Source of the DNA: CAYVUV01 sp964455095
GTDB taxonomy: Bacteria; Desulfobacterota; Binatia; HRBIN30; CADEER01
Length of the DNA: 64,000 nt
Assembly: GCA_964455095.1 (NCBI GenBank)
Contig: CAYVUV010000093.1
Coordinates: 20,899 to 84,898, forward strand
Direction of reading: 5' to 3'
Part shown: positions 1 through 7,107 of the stretch, piece by piece
How the letters are laid out: every line of letters starts with the position of its first letter
Position numbering within the stretch: the first letter of the stretch is position 1
The notes under the pieces: generated by a model
The model's input: the letters and a program-made list of their open reading frames with translations, nothing else
Database searches by the model: none
Told to the model about the DNA's origin: nothing
Translations under genes and position numbers: made by a program

Positions 1-1562
1 CCGTCCCATCGCGCGATGCGGTTCGCGCTCGTCCCGCCCGCGGAGAGGAAGTTGCCACCCGCGTAGAGGTTGGTGCCGACCAATCCGAGCGCGCGCACCG
101 TGTCGGAGGCGCCGGTGCCGATGCCGCTGCCGAACGGCGTCCACGCACTGCCGCTGAACTTGCCGACACGATTGGCGGTGACGGTCCCGGCGCCGGTGAA
201 CTCGCCGCCGGCGTACACGTCCGCACCACTCACTGCGAACGCGTTGACGGTGTTGTTGACGCCGTACCCTTCGCCGCCGACCGTGCCCCACGCGCTGCCG
301 TTCCAGGCCGCGATGTTGTTGGCGTTCACTCCACCCGCGTCGGTGAATGTGCCGCCGGCGTAGACCGTCGTGCCCACTACGCCGATCGCATAAACGGTGC
401 TCGGGGGGGTGGTGGTGGTGCTGGTGCCTATGCCGCTGCCAAACCCGGACCAGGTGCTCCCGTCCCACTTGGCGATACGATTGGCGACTGCGCCCGTCGA
501 GGTGATGAACTCGCCGCCCGCATAGAGGGCCCCGCCGGCGACGACGAGCGTGCGGACCGTGTAGTTCACGCGCGGCGCGCTCCCGACGTCGACCCAGGCA
601 CTGCCGTTCCACTTCCTGACGTAGCCGAAGAAGCCGCCGCCCGCGTACAGCTCGCCACCGAAGACGGCCAGTTCGGTGACCTCTTCCGGGAAGGTCGAGC
701 CCAGGCCGGCGCCGAGCGCGGACCAGGCGGTGCCGTCCCACTTGGCAACCCGATTGGCGGTGACGCCGCCGGCGGCGGAGAACCTGCCGCCGACGTAGAC
801 GTCGGTTCCGATCGTGGTCACCGCGTAGACCGTATTGTTCAATCCAGTGCCCAGGGTCGACCAGCTGACGCCGTCCCACTTCGCGATCCGGTTGGCGCTG
901 ACGCCGCCGGCGGTGGTGAAGGTCCCGGACGCGTAGACGGTCGTCCCGCTGATGGCGAGCGCCTGGACGCTGCCATCCATTCCACCGCCGAGGGCCGACC
1001 AGTTGGCGCCGTCCCATTTCGCGATGCGGTTCACCGTGAGGCCGCCCGCCGTAAGGAAGCTGCCGCCGACGTACACGTCCGTGCCGCTCACCGCGATGGC
1101 GTTGACCGTCGCGGTCACGCCGCTGCCGAGGGCCGACCACGTGGTGCCGTTCCATTTGGCGATACGGTTCGCCGCCAGCCCGTCGATGGTGACGAAGTTG
1201 CCGCCGACGTACACGTCGCCCGAGGGGCTGACCGCAATCGCGAGGATGCCCAGGTCGGCGCCGCCGGGGCTGAAGAAATGCGGATCCCATCCACCGTCGG
1301 GGTCGCAGGGCTCGTCGAAGGACTCCAGGGCGGCGGCTGTGACGAAGCGCGGCTCGCCCGCGGGGCCCGCCACCATGCGATATCCGGTCGGGTCGACGCT
1401 GCCGCTGAATCCGGCGCCGGGATCGATCGCACCGTCAGCGCGAAGAATCCTTTCAATCGGCGTCTTGGCTAACGGGTCCGGTGCCGCGGCGCTTGCCTGC
1501 GGCCGCACAGTCGCCAGTAGCAGGATCAACGAGAACGTCGTCGCCAATGCGAATTTTGTCAC
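1..1562 (-). CDS. Secreted propeller-like repeat protein (3' end outside window)
   Basis: The frame is open from a GTG at 1562, behind a G-rich stretch, to the left edge with no stop, so the C-terminus is missing. The N-terminus (TKFALATTFSLILLLATV) is a signal peptide. From about residue 110 the protein is a tandem array of roughly 45-residue units built on VYVGGNF-x-TAGG-x-x-ANRIAKWDG followed by WSALGSG. Such units resemble the kelch/propeller-like repeats of secreted bacterial proteins. An extracellular location is inferred from the signal peptide. No catalytic motif is visible and the function is unknown. Plus-strand frames across this stretch are shadows of the repeat. Confidence 0.85.
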   Translation of the reverse strand, partial: MTKFALATTFSLILLLATVRPQASAAAPDPLAKTPIERILRADGAIDPGAGFSGSVDPTGYRMVAGPAGEPRFVTAAALESFDEPCDPDGGWDPHFFSPGGADLGILAIAVSPSGDVYVGGNFVTIDGLAANRIAKWNGTTWSALGSGVTATVNAIAVSGTDVYVGGSFLTAGGLTVNRIAKWDGANWSALGGGMDGSVQALAISGTTVYASGTFTTAGGVSANRIAKWDGVSWSTLGTGLNNTVYAVTTIGTDVYVGGRFSAAGGVTANRVAKWDGTAWSALGAGLGSTFPEEVTELAVFGGELYAGGGFFGYVRKWNGSAWVDVGSAPRVNYTVRTLVVAGGALYAGGEFITSTGAVANRIAKWDGSTWSGFGSGIGTSTTTTPPSTVYAIGVVGTTVYAGGTFTDAGGVNANNIAAWNGSAWGTVGGEGYGVNNTVNAFAVSGADVYAGGEFTGAGTVTANRVGKFSGSAWTPFGSGIGTGASDTVRALGLVGTNLYAGGNFLSAGGTSANRIARWD

Positions 1563-1772
1563 CCACCCCCCCCGGGTTCGCGCGCAGGTCGGGGCCCATG
1601 GCCGCCGCCCACCCGCCGTTTCGGCGTAACACATTCCGCGGCGGGAATCCCGAAAATTCGACCGTCATGTGTCTACAACCACTCGACGACCCGCAGGCCT
1701 GTGATGGCTGCCCTTCCTATCCGGGCCGGGCCCAGTGGGTTTAGACTGCCCGCGTGCTCACGGGGCTCGGAA

Positions 1773-2627
1773 TCAGTGCTGCGCGTGAACGGCGGACACC
1801 GGCGGCGCGCAGCCACCCAGCGCGCTGTCTACGGCGGCGAGTATCTCGCTGATCGCAATCGTTTGATTGCCATCGACGTTGCCGGCTGCACACATTCCGA
1901 TCGGCGCCTGCTCCAGCGCAATGCTCACCAAGGTGACGAGCTCATTGATCGTGACGGCACCATCGTCGTCGCAGTCACCGACGCAGTCCGGGGGAGGTGG
2001 GGGTGTGGCGGTCGGCGTGGCCGGCGTCGTGTCAATGGGAGTGGCGGTGGCCGTCGGCGTGGCCGGATCGCCCTGGATCGAGAGGTCGGCACAGTGATGG
2101 TAGAAGCACGGCGCGCCGTGGTTGGACATGTACTCGAGGACTTGCAGGGTGCACCGGGTACAGGTGACGTCGGCCGGCAGCGTCACGGTAAACGTCCGAG
2201 GTCCCGCAAAGGGCTGCGAGTGCGGCAACATGTTGTCCGCCAGAACGGGGAAGATCGGCGGGTCCTGGATCTCGACGCTGCCACATGGATCGAAACCGAC
2301 GGCGGTGATCGCAGGCGGAGGCGGGAGCTCGCTGCGGTCGTTGACGACCAGGGCGACGCGATAGTGACCGGGATGAAAGATCTTCTCGTCGATGGTCACT
2401 TCGATCGTTTGCCCCGGCCGAAATTCCGTCACCTTGCCGGTTGCCGTGCCCCCGCCTTCGTTGCCGCAGGGTCCGAGCTTTTGCGGGTCACCGTACCCGC
2501 CTTGCGACATCCACGAATCGGGCGCGACCAAGAAGAAGTGCGCGTGCGCCGGGGCCGCAACACCGACTGCAGCGAGGAGCAAGGCCGTGCCCACGACGAT
2601 TCGGCCCATCTGCCCCCATACGCTCAT
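1773..2627 (-). CDS. Secreted LPMO-like protein with C-terminal EF-hand/dockerin-like module
   Basis: The 284-aa product starts at an ATG preceded by GGAGACGATGC. A signal peptide ends in AHA at residue 29, so the mature protein would begin HFFLVAPDSW. An N-terminal His is what a copper histidine brace needs, and His85/His88 (IFHPGHYRVAL) could supply the second ligand. This matches polysaccharide-monooxygenase-like proteins of the SCE4755 type known from deltaproteobacteria. A Thr/Pro-rich linker (about residues 190-213) leads to a Cys-rich duplicated EF-hand/dockerin-like module beginning CVGDCDDDGAVTINELV. Oxidative polysaccharide cleavage is an inference; the substrate is unknown and the family is poorly characterised. 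Confidence 0.8.
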   Translation of the reverse strand: MSVWGQMGRIVVGTALLLAAVGVAAPAHAHFFLVAPDSWMSQGGYGDPQKLGPCGNEGGGTATGKVTEFRPGQTIEVTIDEKIFHPGHYRVALVVNDRSELPPPPAITAVGFDPCGSVEIQDPPIFPVLADNMLPHSQPFAGPRTFTVTLPADVTCTRCTLQVLEYMSNHGAPCFYHHCADLSIQGDPATPTATATPIDTTPATPTATPPPPPDCVGDCDDDGAVTINELVTLVSIALEQAPIGMCAAGNVDGNQTIAISEILAAVDSALGGCAPPVSAVHAQH

Positions 2628-2806
2628 GCATCGTCTCCAGGCACGAGCGTGCTACGAATACCTGCATAAGTCGAGGCGAGGCCGTCGAAGCACGCGATGG
2701 GCATTGAACGTTTGGCGGCCTTCCGCGCGCGATCGACAAGCGCCTGCGACCATTGCTAGTTGAGAGCGGCGTGGACGCGTCCTGGCCCAGATCCTCGGGG
2801 GAAACG

Positions 2807-3238
2807 TTGGATGTCTTGAAGCGCTTTGTCGCCTTGCCGGCCAAGCGGCGCGCGCTGTCGATCGAGGCGGTAATCACCCTCGGCATCGCTCGCCTCCTTG
2901 TCCTTTCCGTTCCGATGCGATGGATCGCGCGGCGACTCGAGCGACAGGCCGCCCTCCCTCACGCCCGGCCAGGGGAAGCGGGAGACATCGCCCGCGAGGT
3001 CGGCTGGGCCGTGCGCGCGGCTGCTCCCAGGACTCCCTGGAAGAGCGCCTGCCTCGCGCAGGCGCTCGCCGGCAAATGGATGCTCGGCCGGCGTGGTGTC
3101 CGCGGAACGATCCGTCTCGGCGTCGCCAAGGACGCCGACGGCAACCTCCAGGCGCACGCCTGGCTCCGCGCCGGTGACACGCTGCTGACCGGCGGCGGTC
3201 AGGTTGGCCGATTCACGCCCATCGGCGACCTCGAGTGA
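2807..3238 (+). CDS. Lasso-peptide B2-type transglutaminase-fold leader peptidase
   Basis: The product is 143 aa from the TTG at 2807, chosen because GGGGGA lies just upstream. A longer frame reaches TTG 2753, which has no ribosome binding site. It matches the B2 family of lasso peptide biosynthesis (transglutaminase-like cysteine peptidase). The Cys-His-Asp triad is in place: Cys82 in TPWKSACLAQAL, His117 in QAHAWL and Asp124 in AGDTLL. Known B2 enzymes cut the leader from the precursor after handover by a PqqD-like B1 protein. Length and motif order are normal. Its 3' end overlaps the convergent oxygenase gene by 40 bases. A precursor and recognition proteins lie 2-3 kb away, supporting a RiPP role. 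Confidence 0.85.
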   Translation: MDVLKRFVALPAKRRALSIEAVITLGIARLLVLSVPMRWIARRLERQAALPHARPGEAGDIAREVGWAVRAAAPRTPWKSACLAQALAGKWMLGRRGVRGTIRLGVAKDADGNLQAHAWLRAGDTLLTGGGQVGRFTPIGDLE

Positions 3239-4227
3239 GCGCGCTCCGAAGCCAGGGGGGCGCGTCGCTGTCGCAGGACGAGGACGCCGGCGCCGGCGAG
3301 GAAGCGAGCCAGCAACGTCGCCGCCTCGAGATCCTCGCTGCCGAGATCGCGCGGGCAGAAGTCCGGCACCTGCGACATCCGCTCGAGCCAGGGCTCGACG
3401 TCGCGGTACAGAACCAACGGCGCGCGCCGATAGGAGAGATCCAGCTCCAAACCGTTCGCCGCTCGGGTCAACGAAACGACCCCGGTTCGCCAGGCGAAGC
3501 ACGTGTCGGCATTCGCGGCATCGAGGGCACCGCGGTCAGGCACCTCGGTGTCCGGAATCGTTTCGCCAAGGGCGCCCTCGGTCAACGACGGATGAAAGCC
3601 GATCGTCAGATGCACCGAGGGGTCGCGGCCGGAGTTGCGCACTTCGTGTCGAATGCCGCGCGGCAGATAGAGCCAGTCTCCGGCTCGCAAGCGCACGGTC
3701 GTCTCGCCAGCGCTCCCCGCAGGAGTGGCGAGCCCGTTCTCCGCTGCGCAAACCTGCCACTGCTTCTCTCCTTCCAGCTGCAGCACCCACACGTCGTGCT
3801 CGTCGACGTGGCTGCCGAGGCCCTGTCCGCCGGCCGGCGTCTGATAGAGATTGACCTGTACCCGACAGCGCAGCTCGGCCTCGAGAACGCGGCTCAGGCG
3901 GAGCACGGTGTTGGAGTAGTGCTCCATGCGCCCGAAGTTCAGCGAAGCGCCGGTGTCGAGGAGCGCGCGCACGGCCGAGTGGACGACCCGCCCGGTCGAG
4001 TCCCGGTACGCGGGGTCGCTCACCCGCATGCCGTGGAAATGCATGCGGATGGCGCCCGTGATCGGCAGCGACACGAAGCGGCAGATCGCATCGATCTCCC
4101 ACCCGGAGAGAAGGGCGCGGAAGCGCCCGCGTTCGCCGGCCGTCGCGACGCACCATCGCTTGGCGGCGAAGCAGCGCGCGAATTCCTTCCACTCTTCGGC
4201 GTGGATGATAGTGTCCCACTCGCTCAT
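3199..4227 (-). CDS. JmjC/cupin-type Fe(II)/2-oxoglutarate oxygenase
   Basis: The product is 342 aa from the ATG at 4227; a GTG ten codons upstream is an alternative. It has the core of the JmjC/cupin-4 (ROXA/MINA-like) oxygenases: the HxD pair His140/Asp142 in GSHVDEHDVWVLQLEG, followed by the distal His194 in LPRGIRHEVRNSG. These are the expected iron ligands. Members of the family hydroxylate proteins or peptides. Its position between the leader peptidase and the sulfotransferase of a RiPP locus suggests that it hydroxylates the precursor peptide. That role is inferred, and a ribosomal-protein hydroxylase is the alternative. Confidence 0.75.
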   Translation of the reverse strand: MSEWDTIIHAEEWKEFARCFAAKRWCVATAGERGRFRALLSGWEIDAICRFVSLPITGAIRMHFHGMRVSDPAYRDSTGRVVHSAVRALLDTGASLNFGRMEHYSNTVLRLSRVLEAELRCRVQVNLYQTPAGGQGLGSHVDEHDVWVLQLEGEKQWQVCAAENGLATPAGSAGETTVRLRAGDWLYLPRGIRHEVRNSGRDPSVHLTIGFHPSLTEGALGETIPDTEVPDRGALDAANADTCFAWRTGVVSLTRAANGLELDLSYRRAPLVLYRDVEPWLERMSQVPDFCPRDLGSEDLEAATLLARFLAGAGVLVLRQRRAPLASERAHSRSPMGVNRPT

Positions 4228-5179
4228 GCGACACCGCGCGCGCTCAACGGAGACCACCGATGCGTCCGCACCCCTCCGACGCGCGCCCTCGCCGCGGAGA
4301 TACTACGACCTGGGACAGAGTGCGATGGTCCAGTGGCAGAGCGACACCGACGACGACGCGCGACGCCACTTCTACAGCCTGCAAGACCTGGAGTTGAGAC
4401 TCGAGCGCGAGGCGGCGCTGCCACCCGCCCTGCTCGTCTTTCATTGTAGCCGCTGCGGATCGACGCTCCTGGCTCGTCTGCTCGAGATCGATCCAGCCAA
4501 CCGCGTCATCATCGAGCCGCCCGCGGTGAGCCAGCTCCTCCACCTCGCGCGCGTGCAGCCGCCCTCGCCCGCCGTGCGCCGCGACCTGCGCGTCCTTCTT
4601 CGGTCCTATGGCCTCGAGCCCCACGGCGGCGAGAAGCGGCTGATCTTCAAGCTCAACTCCCTCGCCGTGCATTCGCTCGCCGCGCTTCGAGCCGCCCTGC
4701 CCGAGGTCGCGTTCGTCTACCTGCTGCGCGACCCCGCGGAAGTCGTCGCGTCCCTTGCCCGTGCGACGCCCGCATTTCTTCGCCCGGAGCATCGCGCCTC
4801 GTTGGCCGCAACGATCGGCCTCGATCCGAGCGCCGTGGCCGGCGACTCCGCGCAACAATGGCTGAGCCGCTACGTCGAGTGGAATCTGAGCCTGGCGTAC
4901 CGGCACGCGCGCGACTTCACCCTGGCGGTGGATTATCGCGACTACGCCAGGCGCTATCTCGCGGTGGCCCGGCGGTGGTCGGATCGGCCGTTGGCGGACG
5001 ATGATCCCGAGGTCGTCGAGACTCTCGCCTTCCATTCGAAGCAACCGGGCGTGCGGTTCTCATCGACCGCCGGCGCGGTCAGTGCAGGGCCGGCAATTCC
5101 GGGCGGAGCCTACTTGCGCTGGGTCCAGCGGCTCAAGGAGGAAGGGGAGCTCGGTCCGCTCCGCCGGCGAGACCGCTGA
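4226..5179 (+). CDS. Sulfotransferase-family protein in RiPP locus
   Basis: The product is 317 aa from ATG 4226. ATG 4325, behind GGGAC, is an equally possible start and would avoid the overlap with the divergent oxygenase start. The nucleotide-binding loop of PAPS-dependent sulfotransferases is visible as LLVFHCSRCGSTLLARLLE at about residues 71-89. The 3'-phosphate-binding region is FVYLLRDPAEVVASLARA at about residue 160. Sulfotransferases accompany some lasso-type clusters, so the likely acceptor is the precursor peptide, perhaps after hydroxylation by the neighbouring oxygenase. Substrate and timing are inference. The gene ends 23 bases before the convergent precursor gene. Confidence 0.75.
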   Translation: MRHRARSTETTDASAPLRRAPSPRRYYDLGQSAMVQWQSDTDDDARRHFYSLQDLELRLEREAALPPALLVFHCSRCGSTLLARLLEIDPANRVIIEPPAVSQLLHLARVQPPSPAVRRDLRVLLRSYGLEPHGGEKRLIFKLNSLAVHSLAALRAALPEVAFVYLLRDPAEVVASLARATPAFLRPEHRASLAATIGLDPSAVAGDSAQQWLSRYVEWNLSLAYRHARDFTLAVDYRDYARRYLAVARRWSDRPLADDDPEVVETLAFHSKQPGVRFSSTAGAVSAGPAIPGGAYLRWVQRLKEEGELGPLRRRDR

Positions 5180-5201
5180 GCGGACGACTCGGCGCCCCGC
5201 T

Positions 5202-5339
5202 TCAGGAAATTATCGTGAAGTCGTCCTGCTCCGTCGCAGAGACGTCGAGGGGAACGAGCCGCGGTGGCGCCCAGGGTTTGCGCGCGGGAAGCGCGACGGG
5301 GATATCGTCGCCCGGAGCCTTCTCATCGTCGTGTTGCAT
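5202..5339 (-). CDS. Candidate lasso-like RiPP precursor peptide (45 aa)
   Basis: The start is the ATG at 5339, preceded by an excellent AGGAGGGGG Shine-Dalgarno; an upstream GTG at 5396 in the same frame has no such signal. Residues 21-36 (KPWAPPRLVPLDVSAT) fit the leader pattern of HprK-associated lasso precursors: an aromatic/Pro/Leu recognition segment, LDV-x-x-T, and a Thr near the leader end. Cleavage two residues after that Thr would leave only EQDDFTIIS or QDDFTIIS, too short for a normal lasso ring plus tail. The last residue is Ser, as in paeninodin-type precursors phosphorylated on the C-terminal Ser by an HPr-kinase homologue. It lies directly downstream of two PqqD genes and the kinase on the same strand. 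Confidence 0.7.
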   Translation of the reverse strand: MQHDDEKAPGDDIPVALPARKPWAPPRLVPLDVSATEQDDFTIIS

Positions 5340-5344
5340 GCGTA

Positions 5345-5353
5345 CCCCCTCCT
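5345..5353 (-). promoter_or_regulatory. Strong Shine-Dalgarno of the precursor gene
   Basis: AGGAGGGGG on the minus strand lies 5 bases before the ATG at 5339. It is much stronger than the signals of neighbouring genes and fixes the precursor start, consistent with high expression of the substrate peptide. Confidence 0.75.
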
Positions 5354-5435
5354 GCTCTGCGTTGTTGCACGGATTCGCGCCAACATACAACTCCACAACG
5401 CGCCGCCCGTGCGGGCGACAGGACAGGGCGCGACC

Positions 5436-5717
5436 CTACTGCCGCTCGGCGCGTTCGATCAGGCCCCGTGCCAGCAACTCGCCCAGAAATGCTTCCGCTT
5501 CCTCACGGCAACGCGCAGGGGAGGTCTCGAACTCGCGCAGCAGCGTCTCCACCAACGCGTCGACCGAACCAGTCTCATCGAGCAGATCCCAGATCCGCAC
5601 GCCCACCTGGTTGACGCCGAAGTGGTTGCCCTGCGCGTCGACGAGAATCCCGGCACCGGTGAGCCGGCGCATTTCGACCGCCGCCTGGCGCCGAAAGGTC
5701 CGAGGCTCGATTGTCAT
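5436..5717 (-). CDS. PqqD-family peptide recognition protein (second copy)
   Basis: The 93-aa product overlaps the upstream PqqD gene by four bases (ATGA), which indicates translational coupling. The PqqD/RRE pattern is visible: an N-terminal beta region ending NHFGVNQVGVRIWDLL, then helices SVDALVETLLREFE and EEAEAFLGELLARGLIE. PqqD-like proteins bind the leader of a RiPP precursor and present it to the modifying enzymes. Two different PqqD proteins in one locus suggest either two client enzymes or two binding surfaces on the precursor; that is inference. Confidence 0.8.
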   Translation of the reverse strand: MTIEPRTFRRQAAVEMRRLTGAGILVDAQGNHFGVNQVGVRIWDLLDETGSVDALVETLLREFETSPARCREEAEAFLGELLARGLIERAERQ

Positions 5718-6043
5718 CGGACGTCGGAGGTCCGCACCAGACCGTCGGCGTGCAGCTCGCGCAGGAAAGCCAGCACCTCTTGCTGGCAGATCGCTCGTTC
5801 CACCTCGAACTCGCCGACGAGCAGGTCGATCAGAGCAGCCACCGCGATCGGCCGTTCCACCAGCGCCCAGATGCGGCTCGCGACTGGGTTCATGTTGTAG
5901 TATCGGCCGTTGTCGATGCTGAGGAGGACGACCTCGCCGTCGAGATCGGCCGAGATCGGACCGGGCGTGCGCACGACGGTCGTATGCGGTGACAGGTCGA
6001 GCTGAGAAGCCATGGCGCCTGGCACGGACTGATCGCGATTCAT
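5714..6043 (-). CDS. PqqD/lasso B1-family recognition protein
   Basis: The product is 109 aa from ATG 6043, 26 bases after the kinase stop; ATG 6013 is an alternative. The segment ADLDGEVVLLSIDNGRYYNM, then NPVASRIWALVE and a helical tail (QEVLAFLRELHADGLV), is typical of B1/PqqD recognition proteins in lasso clusters. Members bind the leader helix/strand and deliver the precursor to the B2 peptidase. It sits between the kinase and the second PqqD gene in one minus-strand operon leading to the precursor. Confidence 0.85.
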   Translation of the reverse strand: MNRDQSVPGAMASQLDLSPHTTVVRTPGPISADLDGEVVLLSIDNGRYYNMNPVASRIWALVERPIAVAALIDLLVGEFEVERAICQQEVLAFLRELHADGLVRTSDVR

Positions 6044-6069
6044 TGCCGAGATGTCAAATACGGAGCGAC

Positions 6070-7029
6070 TCACCCCGCGCCACCGGCGGCGGCGCACAGG
6101 TCGGCCTCGAGTCGGTCGACCAATTCGGCCAGTCGAGACAAATCTCGCGGCCTGCTGACGAAGGAGATCGGCACCTGCTGGGCGAGTTGCACGGCCGACT
6201 GGAAATGTTCCGCCTTTGAGCCGCATCCATCGAGGTAGCGAAATCTATAGGTGTGGCTTTTCAGCGCGGCGAAGCGACCGGAACCGACGACCGGCTCGAG
6301 GCGAATGTCGCCGCCCGCATCGGCGCGCAAGATGTAGATCCGGCTCACGGGCAGAGCGGAGGGGAAGAAGGACGTGTCGAGCGGCAAGGCGCGCTTCTCC
6401 ATCGCCCCTCGGATGCGGGGGAGATCCGCGCCGGCGATGTTGACGGAGGCGAGCGAGTCGAGCCACAGCTTCGCCTGCGGGTAACCGGCTTGGACCTCGG
6501 GCCAACCGCCTCTGCCCGCGCGCACGACGCTCAAGTCGTCGGTGAGGATCGGATACCCCCGCTCGCGGAACGCGAGCGCCAGGGTCGACTTGCCCGAGCC
6601 GGAGGTGCCGAGAAAGACGGCGCAGCGGCCACCGACCTCGATGGCGCTGCCGTGCAGGACCAGATCGTGCCGCTGATGGAGCAGCGCGCCAAGCGCAGAG
6701 CCGAGCAGGAACAAGCGGACGTCCTCCGCGTTCGCCTGCGCCTCTGGCTCGATGACGATGCGGTCGCCGCCGGTGACGAGATACCGCGCCACGCCGTCGA
6801 TGCGCAGCAGGAGCGCACCCGCGGCGGCCTGCACTCGCGCCCTCACCAGAGTGGCTTGCGGCAGGTCCGCCGGCACGGCGCCACAATCGATGCGCGCGTC
6901 GGGAGCGCCTTCGCTGTCGTCGGGAATCAGCTCGGGAAGCGGCAGGGAGGAGCGAATCCTCAGCCCGAAGGCCCGATAGTCGCGTCGGTTTCGATGCACG
7001 TCGATCCGCTCAGAGCACGCCGCGCTCAT
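6070..7029 (-). CDS. HPr-kinase-like protein of lasso-type RiPP clusters
   Basis: The product is 319 aa from ATG 7029. It has a Walker A loop (FLGTSGSGKSTLALAF, residues 139-154) preceded by the LHGSAIEV stretch and followed by the acidic ILTDDLSVV motif, the arrangement of the HPr kinase/phosphorylase C-terminal domain. The PTS-type regulatory N-domain is absent. In paeninodin-type clusters such homologues phosphorylate the C-terminal Ser of the precursor, and the candidate precursor here ends in Ser. It is the first gene of the minus-strand operon kinase-PqqD-PqqD-precursor. No PTS genes lie nearby, which argues against an HPr role. Confidence 0.85.
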   Translation of the reverse strand: MSAACSERIDVHRNRRDYRAFGLRIRSSLPLPELIPDDSEGAPDARIDCGAVPADLPQATLVRARVQAAAGALLLRIDGVARYLVTGGDRIVIEPEAQANAEDVRLFLLGSALGALLHQRHDLVLHGSAIEVGGRCAVFLGTSGSGKSTLALAFRERGYPILTDDLSVVRAGRGGWPEVQAGYPQAKLWLDSLASVNIAGADLPRIRGAMEKRALPLDTSFFPSALPVSRIYILRADAGGDIRLEPVVGSGRFAALKSHTYRFRYLDGCGSKAEHFQSAVQLAQQVPISFVSRPRDLSRLAELVDRLEADLCAAAGGAG

Positions 7030-7107
7030 TGGAATCAAGGGGGCGGACGACCCGCGGCTTTGCACCGTTTTGCTTGCTGTCGTAGGTACGGACCCGGAGG
7101 AAGCGGG

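Noticed and set aside
70..1740. Several plus-strand open frames over the left end, Pro/Ala-rich
   Set aside because: They are antisense shadows of the secreted repeat protein, whose minus-strand frame has a signal peptide and clear repeat units.
2807..7029. An asparagine-synthetase-like lasso cyclase that should complete the cluster
   Set aside because: None was seen in the locus or elsewhere in the window; the claim of a cyclase-free locus is limited to this window.
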